NCBI GenBank assembly: GCA_002633025.1
Contig: NMRB01000415.1
Coordinates: 285,799 to 349,798 of the forward strand
DNA length: 64,000 nucleotides
Direction: 5' to 3'
Origin: Notospermus geniculatus
Taxonomy: Eukaryota > Nemertea > Pilidiophora > Heteronemertea > Lineidae
Of the stretch, positions 1 to 11,476 are shown piece by piece. Each line of letters starts with the position of its first letter. The first letter of the stretch is position 1. The position numbers were made by a program, and so were the translations under genes. The notes under the pieces are model-generated. The model searched no databases. It worked only from the letters and a program-made list of their open reading frames with translations, and was not told the DNA's origin.

Positions 1-605
1 GGGAGAAGCCACTTTTCCAATTACATGTATTGTGGACGTATAAACGATGGACCTTCATGTCTGAGATAGTTCCGTTTCTTCAAAGAATTCAAGTCAGAAT
101 TCATCCTTTCGGATCAGTTTCACCGATAACAACCGACAAAGCAAGTTCACTTCCGGTGATAGCAAATTCACTTCCGGTGATAGTATGCCATCAGCGTTGA
201 TGTTAGTTGTTAAGTCTTATGGCTGATGGAGAGGCTTTAAATGGAGTTCACAACAGTTGGAAAAGTGGAATCTTTGTAAGGGACTAAAAAAGGAGGAGAA
301 CCCTTTTCATTTTTCAACAGACTGCATTCACAAAATTGTTTGATGTTTGAAGTACTCATACCTTTCTTGGCAGATTCTGATGAAGAGATGTGACGTTTGT
401 TACATAACAATTAAACTCACACTGCGAAACTTCTTGTTTTCTAGTGTTCAGAGGACATCTAAGGCCCTTATGAAGGCTATCTTCACCTTTACTACGATAT
501 TTATGCGAAAGACGTCAGCTTTTAGCGCTCCGGTAAAAAGCACATCGGCCCTTGGTAGTGCATTAATTACGTCTATACAGAGAGAGCGTCTTAGTTTCTA
601 CTTAC

Positions 606-3600
606 TTTCGTCTTTCTGTTCGTACTCCTTGAAGCTGATCTTGCCATCCTTGTCCTTGTCGTATTCCCTCATCGTCTTCTCAATCTCAATAGGAGCCATG
701 TGATTGTAATTGTGGGGGTTGTGGAATGGAATGAATTCTTTGAATGAAAGAATTCCATCATGATCGGTGTCAGCGAGGTCGAACTTCTTCCTGTCATCCT
801 TCGTCATCTGAAATGATTACGTTCAGAAACTTGTAGAAATGGCTTGAGAAGCCTCTTCCCACAAAGTTAGCTGAATACGAGGCAAGCAGCTATCATCTGC
901 TCCTATTTCATTACTTCCATCCTTGGGACAGAGATTGAAGGTGCTGGAAAGCTAATGCGGAAGAAGCCAGGGACGATAGCCAGTGTTAGAGAGTCATACC
1001 CATGCAGGAGGGATAGGTGGTTTGGGGTCTGATTTATTTCTTTCTCTGTCCCGAATGACTTCACGCATATCATGATACTGATCCTGAAGTTTAAAGGGTA
1101 CGGTGGTCAATTCAGTTGAATTTGATAAACTTGAGCACCACCAGTAGGCCTACAACCACCATCAGTACAACCTTCACCGTGGCATGTTCAACTGCTGTGC
1201 GGCAAGAACTAAAAATTTGGACACTTGAAGGAATATCATCCAAAATATATTCTGGGGTGGGGCCTCAGACACAAGTCTTGCCGACACCTACGGTGCTGAC
1301 TGGAGCGTAATATAGATGGCAGCACTGATGGTAAACCATGACAACCACAGTCTTGAAACATCTCTAAGCCGAAAATTACCTGCATGAAATTCTTCATCTC
1401 TTCGGTAGTGTCATTCTCGTGTTGGGCAACCTCCTCCGGTGTGTATCCATAAACCTCCTGGATCATCTCATTCCAGGTCACCTGACCATTCTTATCTTTG
1501 TCCTGGCGATCAAACTGCTTCTTGGCGTCTGCCTCGTCCAAACTCCTGCAAGTACAACGGGTAATCGGTATTATACCAGTACCTTTTAGTTCCCATTCAA
1601 AGTTACTCATCAGCATGTTGATGTCTGCAGGGTTCGAGAGATAGTACCATGTTGGAACTATCTTTCGTCTGTCTCTATTCCGTTCAGAAGATCTCAGAGG
1701 AAATGTCAAGTTAGAGGGGGCAACTTGGAAATCAATCCGTTATACTTCTGATAACCTCGCAGACAGCGCACAACATCCTCCCATAGCAGGGGTTTTCCTC
1801 GCTCCTCTTTAGTGTACGAGTGTAAAAGGAATAGAGACCAACGCCCTGTTATGGGAGGATGGCCCACAACGAATAGAAGACACTTACTTGAATGAGTTAG
1901 AGATCCACTTTGTCATTTCCTCCTTTGATATATCTCCACTCTGGTCTGTGTCCATCTTCTTGGCCAGGAGCAGAAGCCTTCGGGTGGCCTCTTTAGGATC
2001 CAAATCTTTGAACTCTTCGGCTTCTTCTTCAGAACCTGTAAAATCATTAGACATGTTCATCAAAAAGCTTCATTATCTCTGACCATCATTCCACTGGGAA
2101 CACAGGGCCTGGAAATTTGGTTCATGGGCTACTGTCTTCCTTTACCGGCGTTCTTGTTGACAACCGAGTTTGTGCCGTTGTTGGCTGCGTGAGACTCATA
2201 GCAACCTCTCAAAACATGGTCATTCAGATGTACATGTAGGCCTATCGCCTACCTCGTACCTCATAAGGGAGACAACAGCCAACTGAAATGACCTGAGTCC
2301 CAGGATGTAGCAGTGGTACATTTAATGATGTACCTAATATATAAAGACAACAAACAATGCGATCTAATTGTGTCAGCCAACTCTTAAAATATCGATGGTC
2401 CCCTTCAGCAATCAAACATTACCATGCCCACACGTTGTTATGATGCATGTTTGTGTAACATAATTTTAACGCAGTTTTCCAATATTGTTTTGCGCACTTC
2501 GAAATCCCAGGCTACATACACCCATAACTGACATCAAAAGCAGTGAAATGACATATATACGAAAAGATCAAGTTGGGCAAAATGGTTTTGAAACAAAATT
2601 CAAGCCGCTGAAAAAACATTTTCCCACGACAAACAACGTGGACATGTTCACGGTAAAACGTTACTGAAGCAAAAATACTTCTTTTATTGATCAGAATTAA
2701 AACACTTTAATCAAAATAACATCAACAGCATTACACAAAACATAAGTCACACAACATAAAGTAACCGAAGCACTATGGGAACAACATCTGCACTTTCACC
2801 TTGGCAAACTTTCTTCCCTGCGTTACTTCACGAAACCACAATAGCATCAGCATCAACTTCAGTCACTGGACAACATCCATGTTTCCACTGTGTTCTACCT
2901 TCTGTGTGCATGTATTCTAACTCCTCATTCTCGTTACCCTCCTTGGCCTCTTTGACACTTTTCACGTCCCTCCTCACCCTTCCTTCAGCAGTTCTATTAA
3001 CCTTCCCAGCATCTTCATCAGTTTTTGCATCATCTTTCCTGGACGGTTTTGGTTCATCATCGTCATCAGCCCGATCACCATCGTAGTCATATCTGGCGCC
3101 ATCACCATACTCATCATCCCAATCGTCATCATACTTCGGATAATCGTAGTCCATGGTGCCGTTGTAGTCAGCAAAGTCGTTATAGGCAGATTCATTAAAA
3201 TCATTATAGTAATCACCGTATGTATCATTATAATCAGGATAGTCAGGGTATTCGTCCATTGTCCCATTATAACCATCATTGTAATTGTAATCACCAAAAT
3301 CATCTTCCATTGGTTCGTCAAGACCATCGTCATCGAAATCATCATCGAGATCATCGTCTTCATCCTTCTCCTTGTCTTTATCTGCAAGTCAAGGTCACAA
3401 CAGAGTGTCAAGGACAGACCCAAAGGTCACAAGAGGGCGTGGCTCACAGGCGTCAGTTGACCCATTTACCCGCTAGGCCTCCTAAAAGCCATCGACGTCT
3501 GTTTGGTCAGCGCAGCTCAAGATTCCAAGATGATGTCGTCATTTGCTTTGAACCTTTTCATGCTTTTGTACCTACAACTGCACAACTGAGCAGCGGAGAC

Positions 3601-6600
3601 GCAAACTCTCCCTCCGTTTGGAGTCTTGTTCTCAGTGGTTTGGCCACCCGGCCAGTGCAATCTCACAATCATGTAATTTCAGGAGGGCAGGGACATTCTT
3701 TTCTCCAGAAGCGGTTTAATGACGAGAAGCGATGGGACATTTTTTTTGATTGATCATTCATCGAAAGGGAGGATTTGTCAAAAGCACCATTCATCATGAA
3801 GTCGTCACATTCCTGTATGTATGATTTGTGTGGATGTGTACATGTATGTTCGTAGCCACTGTTAGAGACCAGTTTCAAATTCAATCAATTTCACCATAGA
3901 CCTAACACTAACAAAGGCCTATGTATACTTATGCCTACCACATAGCCCAGGGGGTCAACAACCAGGGCTTAGTGCATGTCACCATGGTGATGTTTATTCT
4001 TTTAAATATCATATGCAGTTAAACCAGTCTTATTACGAATAGTGGTTCTGATTTACGTATATATTTGTTGCAATGTCAGTAAATACTAAGAAGCAACGGT
4101 AATCAACAGGTTTACTTGAAAAAAGCCTTAAAATGAATGGCATTGAGGTGTGTAGCCATTGCTTTAGTACTGAATGGCGGAATACCTTTGGTGACAGGTA
4201 ATTGTCAATGAGGAACACCTGTACCCTACAGACAACACTAGCAGGCTGGGCAGTTGGACATTACCATCCTCATACAATAAAATATGAAAATGGCGAGGCA
4301 CAGTATGTGACAGTTATGCCATTGTATAAGTAATTGTCCGTTAATAGTCCAGCTGGATTCAGAGTGAAAAGCGCGACAACATGTGGTGTTTGCTGACGTG
4401 TTTAACATCCAGGAATCGAAATCAGCTGGTGCGACACCCATATGCAATCCACACATCCATCTGTGGAAAAAGTTGGGTCCTCTAAAATGCTAATTANATG
4501 TACCTAATATATAAAGACAACAAACAATGCGATCTAATTGTGTCAGCCAACTCTTAAAATATCGATGGTCCCCTTCAGCAATCAAACATTACCATGCCCA
4601 CACGTTGTTATGATGCATGTTTGTGTAACATAATTTTAACGCAGTTTTCCAATATTGTTTTGCGCACTTCGAAATCCCAGGCTACATACACCCATAACTG
4701 ACATCAAAAGCAGTGAAATGACATATATACGAAAAGATCAAGTTGGGCAAAATGGTTTTGAAACAAAATTCAAGCCGCTGAAAAAACATTTTCCCACGAC
4801 AAACAACGTGGACATGTTCACGGTAAAACGTTACTGAAGCAAAAATACTTCTTTTATTGATCAGAATTAAAACACTTTAATCAAAATAACATCAACAGCA
4901 TTACACAAAACATAAGTCACACAACATAAAGTAACCGAAGCACTATGGAAACAACATCTGCACTTTCACCTTGGCAAATTTCTCTCCCTGCGTTACTTCA
5001 CGAAACCATACACTAGCATCAGCATCAACTTCAGTCACTGGACAACATCCATGTTTCCACTGTGTTCTACCTTCTGTGTGCATGTATTCTAACTCCTCAT
5101 TCTCGTTACTCTCCTTGGCCTCTTTGACACTTTTCACGTCCCTCCTCACTCTTCCTTTATCAGTAGTGCTATTAACCTTCTCAGCATCTTCATCAGTTTT
5201 TGCATCATCTTTCCTGGACGGTTTTGGTTCAGCATCATCAGCCCGATCACCATCGTAGTCATATCTGGCGCCATCACCATACTCATCATCCCAATCGTCA
5301 TCATACTTCGGATAATCGTAGTCCATGGTGTCGTTGTAGTCAGCAAAGTCGTTATAGGCAGATTCATTAAAATCATTATAGTAATCACCATATGTATCAT
5401 TATAATCAGGATAGTCAGGGTATTCGTCCATTGTCCCATTATAACCATCATTGTAATTGTAATCACCAAAATCATCTTCCATTGGTTCGTCAAGACCATC
5501 GTCATCGAAATCATCATCGAGATCATCCTCTTCATCCGCCTTGTCTTTATCTGCAAGTCAAGGTCAGAACTGCGTGTCAAGGACAGACCCAAAGGCCACA
5601 AGAGGGCGTGGCTCACAGGGGTCAGTTTACCCATTAGATTTACCTGCTAGGCCTCCTAAAAGCCATCGACGTCTGTTTGGTCAGCGCAGCTCAAGATTCC
5701 AAGATGATGTCGTCATTTGCTTTGAAGCTTTTGTTCCTACAACTGCACAACTGAGCAGCGGAGACGCAAGCTCTCCCTCAGTTTGGAGTGTCGTTCTCAG
5801 TGGTTTGGCCATCCGGCCAGTGCAATCTCACAAACATGTAATTTCAGGAGGGGGGCATTCTTTTCTCCAGAAGCGGTTTAATGATGAGAAGCGATGGGAC
5901 ATTTTTTTTGATTGATCATTCATCGAAAGGGATGATTTGTCAACATGAAGTCGTCACATTCCTGTATGTATGATTTGTGTGGATGTATACGTGTATGTTC
6001 GTAGCCACTGTTAGAGACCAGTTTCAAATTCAATCAATTTCAACACTAACACAGGCCTATGTATACTTATGCCTACCACATAGCCCAGGGGGTCAACAAC
6101 GAGGGCTTAGTGCATGTCACCATGGTGATGTTTATTCTTTTAAATATCATATGCAGTTAAACCAGTCTTATTACGAATAGTGGTTCTGATTTACGTATAT
6201 ATTTGTTGCAATGTCTGTAATACTAAGAGGTAAGGAAAAAGTAATCAACAGGCTTATTTGAAAAAAAGCCTTAAACTGAATGGCATTGAGGTGTGTAGCC
6301 ATTGCTTTAGTACTGAATGGCGGAATGCCTTTGGTGAGAGGTAACTGTCAATGAGGAACACCTGTACCCTACAGACAACACCAGCAGGCTGGGCAGTTGG
6401 ACATTACCATCCTCATACAATAGAATATGAAAATGGCGAGGCACAGTATGTGACAGTTATGCCATTGTATAAGTAATTGTCCGTTAATAGTTCAGCTGGA
6501 TTCACAGTGAAAAGCGCGACAACATGTGGTGCTTGCTGACGTGTTTAACATCCAGGAATCGAAGTCAGCTGGTGCGACACCCATATGCAATCCACACATC

Positions 6601-8937
6601 CATCTGCGGAAAAAGTTGGGTCCTCTAAAATGCTAATTAATAATGAGTTGTATTCTACATGCATTTACAACACAGATGGATTTGCTGCATGTGTATTTCT
6701 TTGTCCTTGGCCATTGGCAGGAACATTCGATTGTATTTGTCCCCAGACACATTGGGAATTTGACGGACAAAGTCTTCGTAAGAAAGATTCTTTAAAAGTC
6801 TCTGATATGTGAGAATGGATGAGAAAGATGTGGCTGCTTTGCAATACCTCAAAAATAATGTCGGTAAAAGGGATTCTCTCGTCCCTTATCCGGAGGGGGG
6901 GGGGGTGCTAGGATTACAATACCACCCAACGGTTTTGTGAAAGGATGACCCTCCTCTAGGATATCTAGTTCCTCCTTCCTCTTTACATCAGAATCCGCTT
7001 TGCTTTTACTGATATGAAGAAAGCAGGTTACTTTGACGTCTACTTCAATTTGACAGAAAAGTAGGCCTACTGCAGTTCACNCCCCCCCCGATTGTAGGGT
7101 CGTCAACTAGGCTATACTTGAAGTAGGCATCGCTCGCTGATGGACAGTGTCAGCAATCTTTTTTTTCATATTAATGGGGACATCTTATATTTCTTCAGTT
7201 AATCACTTGTCTTCACTTAATATCAAAAGATTCCAAGCTGGGATAAACGTAAGGCAAACAATGGGATTACCACTTGTAGAGAAGTGTCGTACTACGGCCA
7301 GACCAAGTAACATGCCCAGAGAGTGACACGTGGAGCTCCCTCATATGTCTACAGAAATAGCCTAACGGAGTACGTGTGTGTTTTAGAAGCCAGGTGGACA
7401 ACGTGGCCTATTGTTCATTGAACACCTCATCATTCCTGGTGATAAATGAATCCATGATATACATCATCCAGTACCCAGCTGGGCAATATCGTTATAAGTT
7501 TGAATGTGGGAAATGGCACCAGATGCAGACAACAGCTTGAAATTCAATATGATACCATCATATCACCAGCTATCCTATTGCAGCCACAGTTTACCACGTG
7601 TCTCTTATTCCAACCTCATTCAGATGCAAAACGAATTGAAATTTCATGCAAATATTTCATCAATTCGTGTTGTTCCCAGTTGTGGTGCGCGAATATCTTC
7701 ACATGATGTGTCACCATGAAATTATGCAATGAGCTACACTTGAGAAAACTAATTCACCCAGAGAAAACATAGAGGCCATCTTTCCTGTTCTCTGATGCTC
7801 AATTTAGTTCAGAATCCCTCAGAATTTGGGGGAAAACTTTCAGAAAGGAATACATGTATGTGAAAAAGACCTTTGGTTTTTGTCAGTGTCAGGTTCGAAA
7901 TTGTTCAGTGAGCATCCTGAAGAAACCAGGTCCTCCCCTACATGTAGCTCTCAAGCTTGGGAGCGATGCTGACGGAGGACGTGATTTAACTGACGGGTTC
8001 TGAGGCCCGGTTGCACTTTGTGCTCAAGCTAACCTCACAGTTGTTCTCAACCTCAAATTGTAATGGCAAATCATATTACTTAGTTGAGGTCAACCTCAAA
8101 CTTAACTTTGAGCATAACTGGTGCAACCGGGCCTCAGAGTCGGGAACGACGACAAAGAACCCTCGGCCGAATCGTTTTGTCATATCTATTAGATTATGAC
8201 CATCGTTCCCACCCGATCAGGCCTACTGTGAAGCGATACCCTGTAACATCTGTAGTTGTTCCCTGCCTGCCAGTGTTCCCCTGGCAGTCCTATATGGACT
8301 GCCCGCGGAATAGGCCTAAGCCACGTATTAGGCTAGCAGGGGGACTCACAAAAAGGCTAACCGAAGGTGCAGCGATATGAAACCTAAGTTAATGATTCAA
8401 GATGTGGTTCTGAAATAATCAGGGTTGATCGAATAGTAATACCGATAGACGTTACACCTGTGTTTGATGGAAGTCCTTGATGATATGCGGCCACTCGTAG
8501 TGCCAAAAAAAGAAGGAAGGGGTCTTTGGTGGAGCGGTGGTGGAGGTCATTCCGGTTAGGCCTACGCCTCTCGACCACTAACATAGATGGGCAACATGCT
8601 TAGTTGGATAAGACAAAGTCTAAGTGGACTAAGCTAAATTAGTCCGCTGGACTAACCTGAGGGGCACGGCAGATTCAGCTGAAAGCAAAAATGAAAAAGG
8701 CGGGAAAACGGCGCTGTTAAAATTTGGGGACGTGACGCCAAGTGTTAAACTCTTACCTAGGAAAGCTTTGTGGTCATAATCGGGATCATGTTCGCCATCT
8801 TTGTAATGGTCATCTGGTTCAACCCCGGGATGAAACTCCTCCTTGACGTGGTCTCCTTGTTTCTTCTCCTTTTTTGCGTCCTTGGCGAAAGCCATGGCAA
8901 CAAGTCCAAGTAAGATGGCAGTGTACAAAACCTTCAT
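606..8937 (-). CDS. Calumenin/reticulocalbin-like (CREC family) EF-hand protein, 3' end outside window
   Basis: Exons seen (minus strand): 8937-8757, 2035-1888, 1545-1380, 807-606, all phase-consistent. Exon 1 starts at an ATG and encodes a signal peptide (MKVLYTAILLGLVAMAFA) and a charged linker ending in DYDHKAFLG, the start of the CREC fold. The next exons hold four EF-hands with canonical ligand spacing: DTDQSGDISKEE, DKDKNGQVTWNE, DTDHDGILSFKE and DKDKDGKISFKE. CREC proteins are low-affinity Ca2+ binders of the secretory pathway with six or seven EF-hands and often a C-terminal HDEF-type retrieval signal. The last EF-hands and the C-terminus are not seen. Exon 4 runs into a perfect donor (GTAAGT at 605-600), so the in-frame TAG just inside that site is intronic and the gene should continue before position 1. 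Calumenin fits best; reticulocalbin is the alternative. Intron 1 contains the acidic terminal exon described separately. Confidence 0.85.
1774..1861. mobile_element. Small inverted-repeat element in CREC intron 2
   Basis: Ends are CATCCTCCCATAGCAGGG and its imperfect reverse complement CCCTGTTATGGGAGGATG, with about 50 bp between them. A related single end is visible near 12364-12381, so the element is dispersed. It has no coding capacity. Confidence 0.5.
2683..2688 (-). terminator. Polyadenylation signal of acidic exon, copy A
   Basis: AATAAA on the minus strand, the same site as in copy B and about 140 bp after the earlier stop of copy A. Confidence 0.5.
2828..3381 (-). CDS. Acidic Tyr/Asp-rich terminal exon, haplotype copy A (shorter C-terminus)
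   Basis: This is a second copy of the exon at 4943-5550, with the same acceptor, phase and composition. Differences between the copies inside the frame are substitutions and three-base indels (for example RADDDDEP against RADDAEP). The exception is a two-base difference near 2840-2850, which ends copy A at DADAIVVS whereas copy B continues for about 20 more residues. Because the two copies flank a single N, they are most likely alleles, not a true tandem duplication. Confidence 0.55.
4853..4858 (-). terminator. Polyadenylation signal of acidic exon, copy B
   Basis: AATAAA on the minus strand about 85 bp after the stop codon of the acidic exon. It supports that exon being a transcript end and not an internal cassette. 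Confidence 0.5.
4943..5550 (-). CDS. Acidic Tyr/Asp-rich terminal exon in CREC intron 1 (haplotype copy B)
   Basis: An acceptor (TTGCAG) precedes an open frame of 201 codons plus stop, with a polyadenylation signal about 85 bp downstream. The exon begins in the phase that joins CREC exon 1 (donor phase 1). Splicing would give signal peptide plus linker plus this tail: Asp/Glu runs, then many Asp-Tyr and Asn-Asp units (for example YPDYPDYNDTYGDYYNDF), N-glycosylation sequons (NGT, NDT, NES, NST), a dibasic RVRRD site, a Cys pair (HGCCPV) and a C-terminus rich in hydrophobic and basic residues. I do not recognise a family. It resembles acidic secreted matrix or calcium-binding proteins only in composition. 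It could instead be the last exon of a nested gene with its own first exon. The inference of an alternative CREC isoform rests on phase, strand and position, not on transcript data. Confidence 0.6.
6640..8756. other. Remainder of CREC intron 1
   Basis: Non-coding apart from the MITE at 8001-8136. It holds a G run near 6894-6902 and an N next to a C run at 7081, which looks like a homopolymer ambiguity. A protein-like stretch on the minus strand (about 6800-6655, RLLKNLSYEDFVRQIP and onward) follows an acceptor-like CAG. It is out of phase with CREC exon 1 and has no donor, so I do not call it a gene. Confidence 0.4.
8001..8136. mobile_element. MITE with TGAGGCCCGGTTGCAC ends
   Basis: The left end TGAGGCCCGGTTGCAC matches the right end GTGCAACCGGGCCTCA exactly as an inverted repeat. 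Within 136 bp the arms also pair in part further inward (TTGAGGT/ACCTCAA). Typical non-autonomous DNA transposon, no open reading frame. Confidence 0.7.
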
Positions 8938-9149
8938 TGTTTATGTGTTAAAAACTCTCCGTTTGGGTAGAATTCAAAGGCAAAGAGATTGTGTCGGAAT
9001 GCCGATGTTTAGACCTCCCGCTATCGTCAGCAAATGGACGAGTATCTGAATATCATTTTATTTTATTCAATATCGCACCTCATGGCGCGCCAGACGGATG
9101 ATGTGTCGAAGCACATGTTGATGATCGCTTGAGGCGGGCTCTATTCCAC

Positions 9150-9189
9150 TTCTGATTGGTTAGAACATAATCGAGACATTATGACGTCA
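9150..9189 (-). promoter_or_regulatory. Candidate CREC promoter elements: inverted CCAAT box and CRE
   Basis: About 215-250 bp upstream of the CREC start codon there is ATTGG (an inverted CCAAT box, in CTGATTGGTT) and a perfect TGACGTCA at 9182-9189. CCAAT plus CRE/ATF sites are common in promoters of secretory-pathway genes. Their use here is inferred; no TATA box is evident. Confidence 0.4.
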
Positions 9190-9618
9190 AAATGTAAACA
9201 TTGTGCACATGGGTATGGCTTATAGAACAGGCCTATCTATTGAGGGGTGACGGTACCCTCTCTGGCGGGAAATGGACGGGGACGCGCATCCGCTCCTGTA
9301 CAGAAGACCGTCTGCCTTGGCAGGCCAATCCGTTCATGCGTCGTATTTAATTCCTAAATCAGTCATATCTTGAAACATTCCATTTAGAGTTAATTCTAAT
9401 AGGCCAAAGAGAAAAAGAGAAGCTAGTGGGATATCACAATGGGATAAGATGCTGGCCAACTGAACAGGTGGCCGAGACAATTACTAGTTCTAATGTTGGC
9501 CGCCGACACACCCATGGCGCTCCGACGACTGGCCAGAATTGACGCACTGCGCAGGTCACTGCGCCGCATTGACTTCTAGGAAACAATTAACATTTCAGAT
9601 TGCACGTTGCGCCATCTC

Positions 9619-10362
9619 NNNNNNNNNNNNNNNNNNNNNNNNNNNNNNNNNNNNNNNNNNNNNNNNNNNNNNNNNNNNNNNNNNNNNNNNNNNNNNNNNN
9701 NNNNNNNNNNNNNNNNNNNNNNNNNNNNNNNNNNNNNNNNNNNNNNNNNNNNNNNNNNNNNNNNNNNNNNNNNNNNNNNNNNNNNNNNNNNNNNNNNNNN
9801 NNNNNNNNNNNNNNNNNNNNNNNNNNNNNNNNNNNNNNNNNNNNNNNNNNNNNNNNNNNNNNNNNNNNNNNNNNNNNNNNNNNNNNNNNNNNNNNNNNNN
9901 NNNNNNNNNNNNNNNNNNNNNNNNNNNNNNNNNNNNNNNNNNNNNNNNNNNNNNNNNNNNNNNNNNNNNNNNNNNNNNNNNNNNNNNNNNNNNNNNNNNN
10001 NNNNNNNNNNNNNNNNNNNNNNNNNNNNNNNNNNNNNNNNNNNNNNNNNNNNNNNNNNNNNNNNNNNNNNNNNNNNNNNNNNNNNNNNNNNNNNNNNNNN
10101 NNNNNNNNNNNNNNNNNNNNNNNNNNNNNNNNNNNNNNNNNNNNNNNNNNNNNNNNNNNNNNNNNNNNNNNNNNNNNNNNNNNNNNNNNNNNNNNNNNNN
10201 NNNNNNNNNNNNNNNNNNNNNNNNNNNNNNNNNNNNNNNNNNNNNNNNNNNNNNNNNNNNNNNNNNNNNNNNNNNNNNNNNNNNNNNNNNNNNNNNNNNN
10301 NNNNNNNNNNNNNNNNNNNNNNNNNNNNNNNNNNNNNNNNNNNNNNNNNNNNNNNNNNNNNN
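9619..10362. other. Assembly gap (744 N)
   Basis: A run of N. It lies between the CREC promoter and the first visible C8orf76 exon, so missing C8orf76 exons and the left part of the flanking transposon/SINE may be inside it. Confidence 0.95.
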
Positions 10363-11476
10363 GGCAGACTCTACGGAAAGTAGGGCCACTTTCATGATGT
10401 TGAATACTGAGGTCGATCAGTCTATACTGCTGCATTTTCAGAAGACCACAGTGGTATCATCTGAAAGCTCTTACATCATGGAAGCTGTCATAGCTGTTAT
10501 ACCCCAAAATTCATAATAATAAATAAAATAAACAAATTTTATTTCTTTCAAAACGTCAGAAATTGGACAGACATGGTCCCGAAATCTGAAACCAATGCAT
10601 TATTGCAGTTGCTATCGTCAGGTCATGTCTGTCCACCTCACCTGACGATAGAAATAGCACTGGTTTTGTGTAATCCAAGCCTAATCAACACTACACCACT
10701 GTCGTTTTGGAATATGTATTCAACGTTTGGTTCACTGGTGGTTGTGTCGGTTATGGAAAATCTTGTTTTACCCTTTCAAAAAATGTCTCAGAGTTTCTAT
10801 CGTCAGTCTGTCCATTGTCCTGTACTGACGATCGCAACTTTGTTCCACCTCGGTTTCCGTTTTATTGTAACCGGATCCGGAAATAAATATGATGTACGCA
10901 TGCACTCTTGATTTCTTTGACGACGTCTTGTGTTGTTTTTTTCATGTCTGAGGTAAGAAAGTAGTTTCTTTCACTAATATTTGTCTGTCCACTATCATGA
11001 CGATAGATCAGTATGACGATAGCAACAACATTGACCACGTGTATGCATAAATTTGAGCATTTATCACGACGGAAATGGTATGGAAATGTTCGTCAGGTCA
11101 TTGGCCAAAAGAGGTCGCACATGGGCTGCGTCTGCTTGCATGCTAGCAGACGATGTGCATTGTGATTATATCGTCAGGTCATGCAGGTGGACAGACAAAA
11201 TGTGTTTCTATCGTCAGTGAAAAAAGTCAATGAAAAATACTTGTCTGTCCACTTTTGTCTGTCCACCTGACCATAGCAACCACTAGGCTCTTAAAGAGCC
11301 CTAGTTTATTTTCGCAATTTTTATAAAAAGTCATTGATGCCTTGCTCTAAAATTTTGTGTGAACATTCAGGAATGGGTACAGAATGTACTGAGACGAAAC
11401 ACATTTCTTCTCACGGACTTTCACATTTTTGGTCAGGTGGGACCAAAGTGACCCTATTTTCCGTAGAGTCTGCCAG
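10363..11476. mobile_element. DNA transposon, non-autonomous, with multiple internal motif copies
   Basis: Left end GGCAGACTCTACGGAAA (directly after the N gap) and right end TTTCCGTAGAGTCTGCC form an inverted repeat that extends imperfectly to about 30 bp. Between them the motifs CTATCGTCAG/CTGACGATAG and TGTCTGTCCAC/GTGGACAGACA recur, each roughly seven times and in both orientations, from 10560 to 11280. Some are arranged as hairpins, for example around 10610-10660. There is no transposase frame. Repeated short internal motifs resemble the subterminal transposase-binding sites of hAT or CACTA elements, but the superfamily is not established. Confidence 0.6.

Larger units (their letters stand above)
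2328..4496. repeat. Haplotype duplicate A (upstream of single N)
   Basis: About 2.17 kb that reappears, with scattered substitutions and small indels, at 4498-6639. The copy runs from ATGTACCTAATAT to TGCTAATTA and is followed directly by the single N at 4497. Apart from the acidic exon and its 3' UTR it contains no other recognisable gene. Abutting, near-identical and full-length copies across one N point to two alleles joined in tandem by the assembler. Confidence 0.85.
4498..6639. repeat. Haplotype duplicate B (downstream of single N)
   Basis: The counterpart of 2328-4496. It starts at the same base and passes smoothly into unique intron sequence after 6639, so the contig on this side is continuous with CREC exon 1 at 8757-8937. 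Confidence 0.85.

Noticed and set aside
600-606. Stop codon ending the EF-hand protein after DESK
   Set aside because: It lies inside a perfect GTAAGT donor, and the family needs more EF-hands downstream.
2974-3753. Other-frame and antisense open frames over the acidic exon (Met/Ile-rich, His-rich)
   Set aside because: Shadows of the GAT/GAC-TAT codon repeats; the frame with acceptor, phase and polyadenylation signal is the minus-strand acidic one.
2328-6639. Genuine tandem gene duplication of the acidic exon
   Set aside because: The single N between exactly abutting copies makes unmerged alleles more likely, though not proven.
6655-6852. Protein-like minus-strand stretch in CREC intron 1
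   Set aside because: Out of phase with the preceding exon, no donor, no known family; left as a curiosity.
7081-7081. Single N as another hidden gap (also 36056 and 52830)
   Set aside because: 7081 and 52830 sit in C runs and look like homopolymer ambiguity; at 36056 no duplicated flank or missing exon is detectable, so its size is unknown.
9539-10516. Long open frames across the N run
   Set aside because: They are open only because the bases are unknown.
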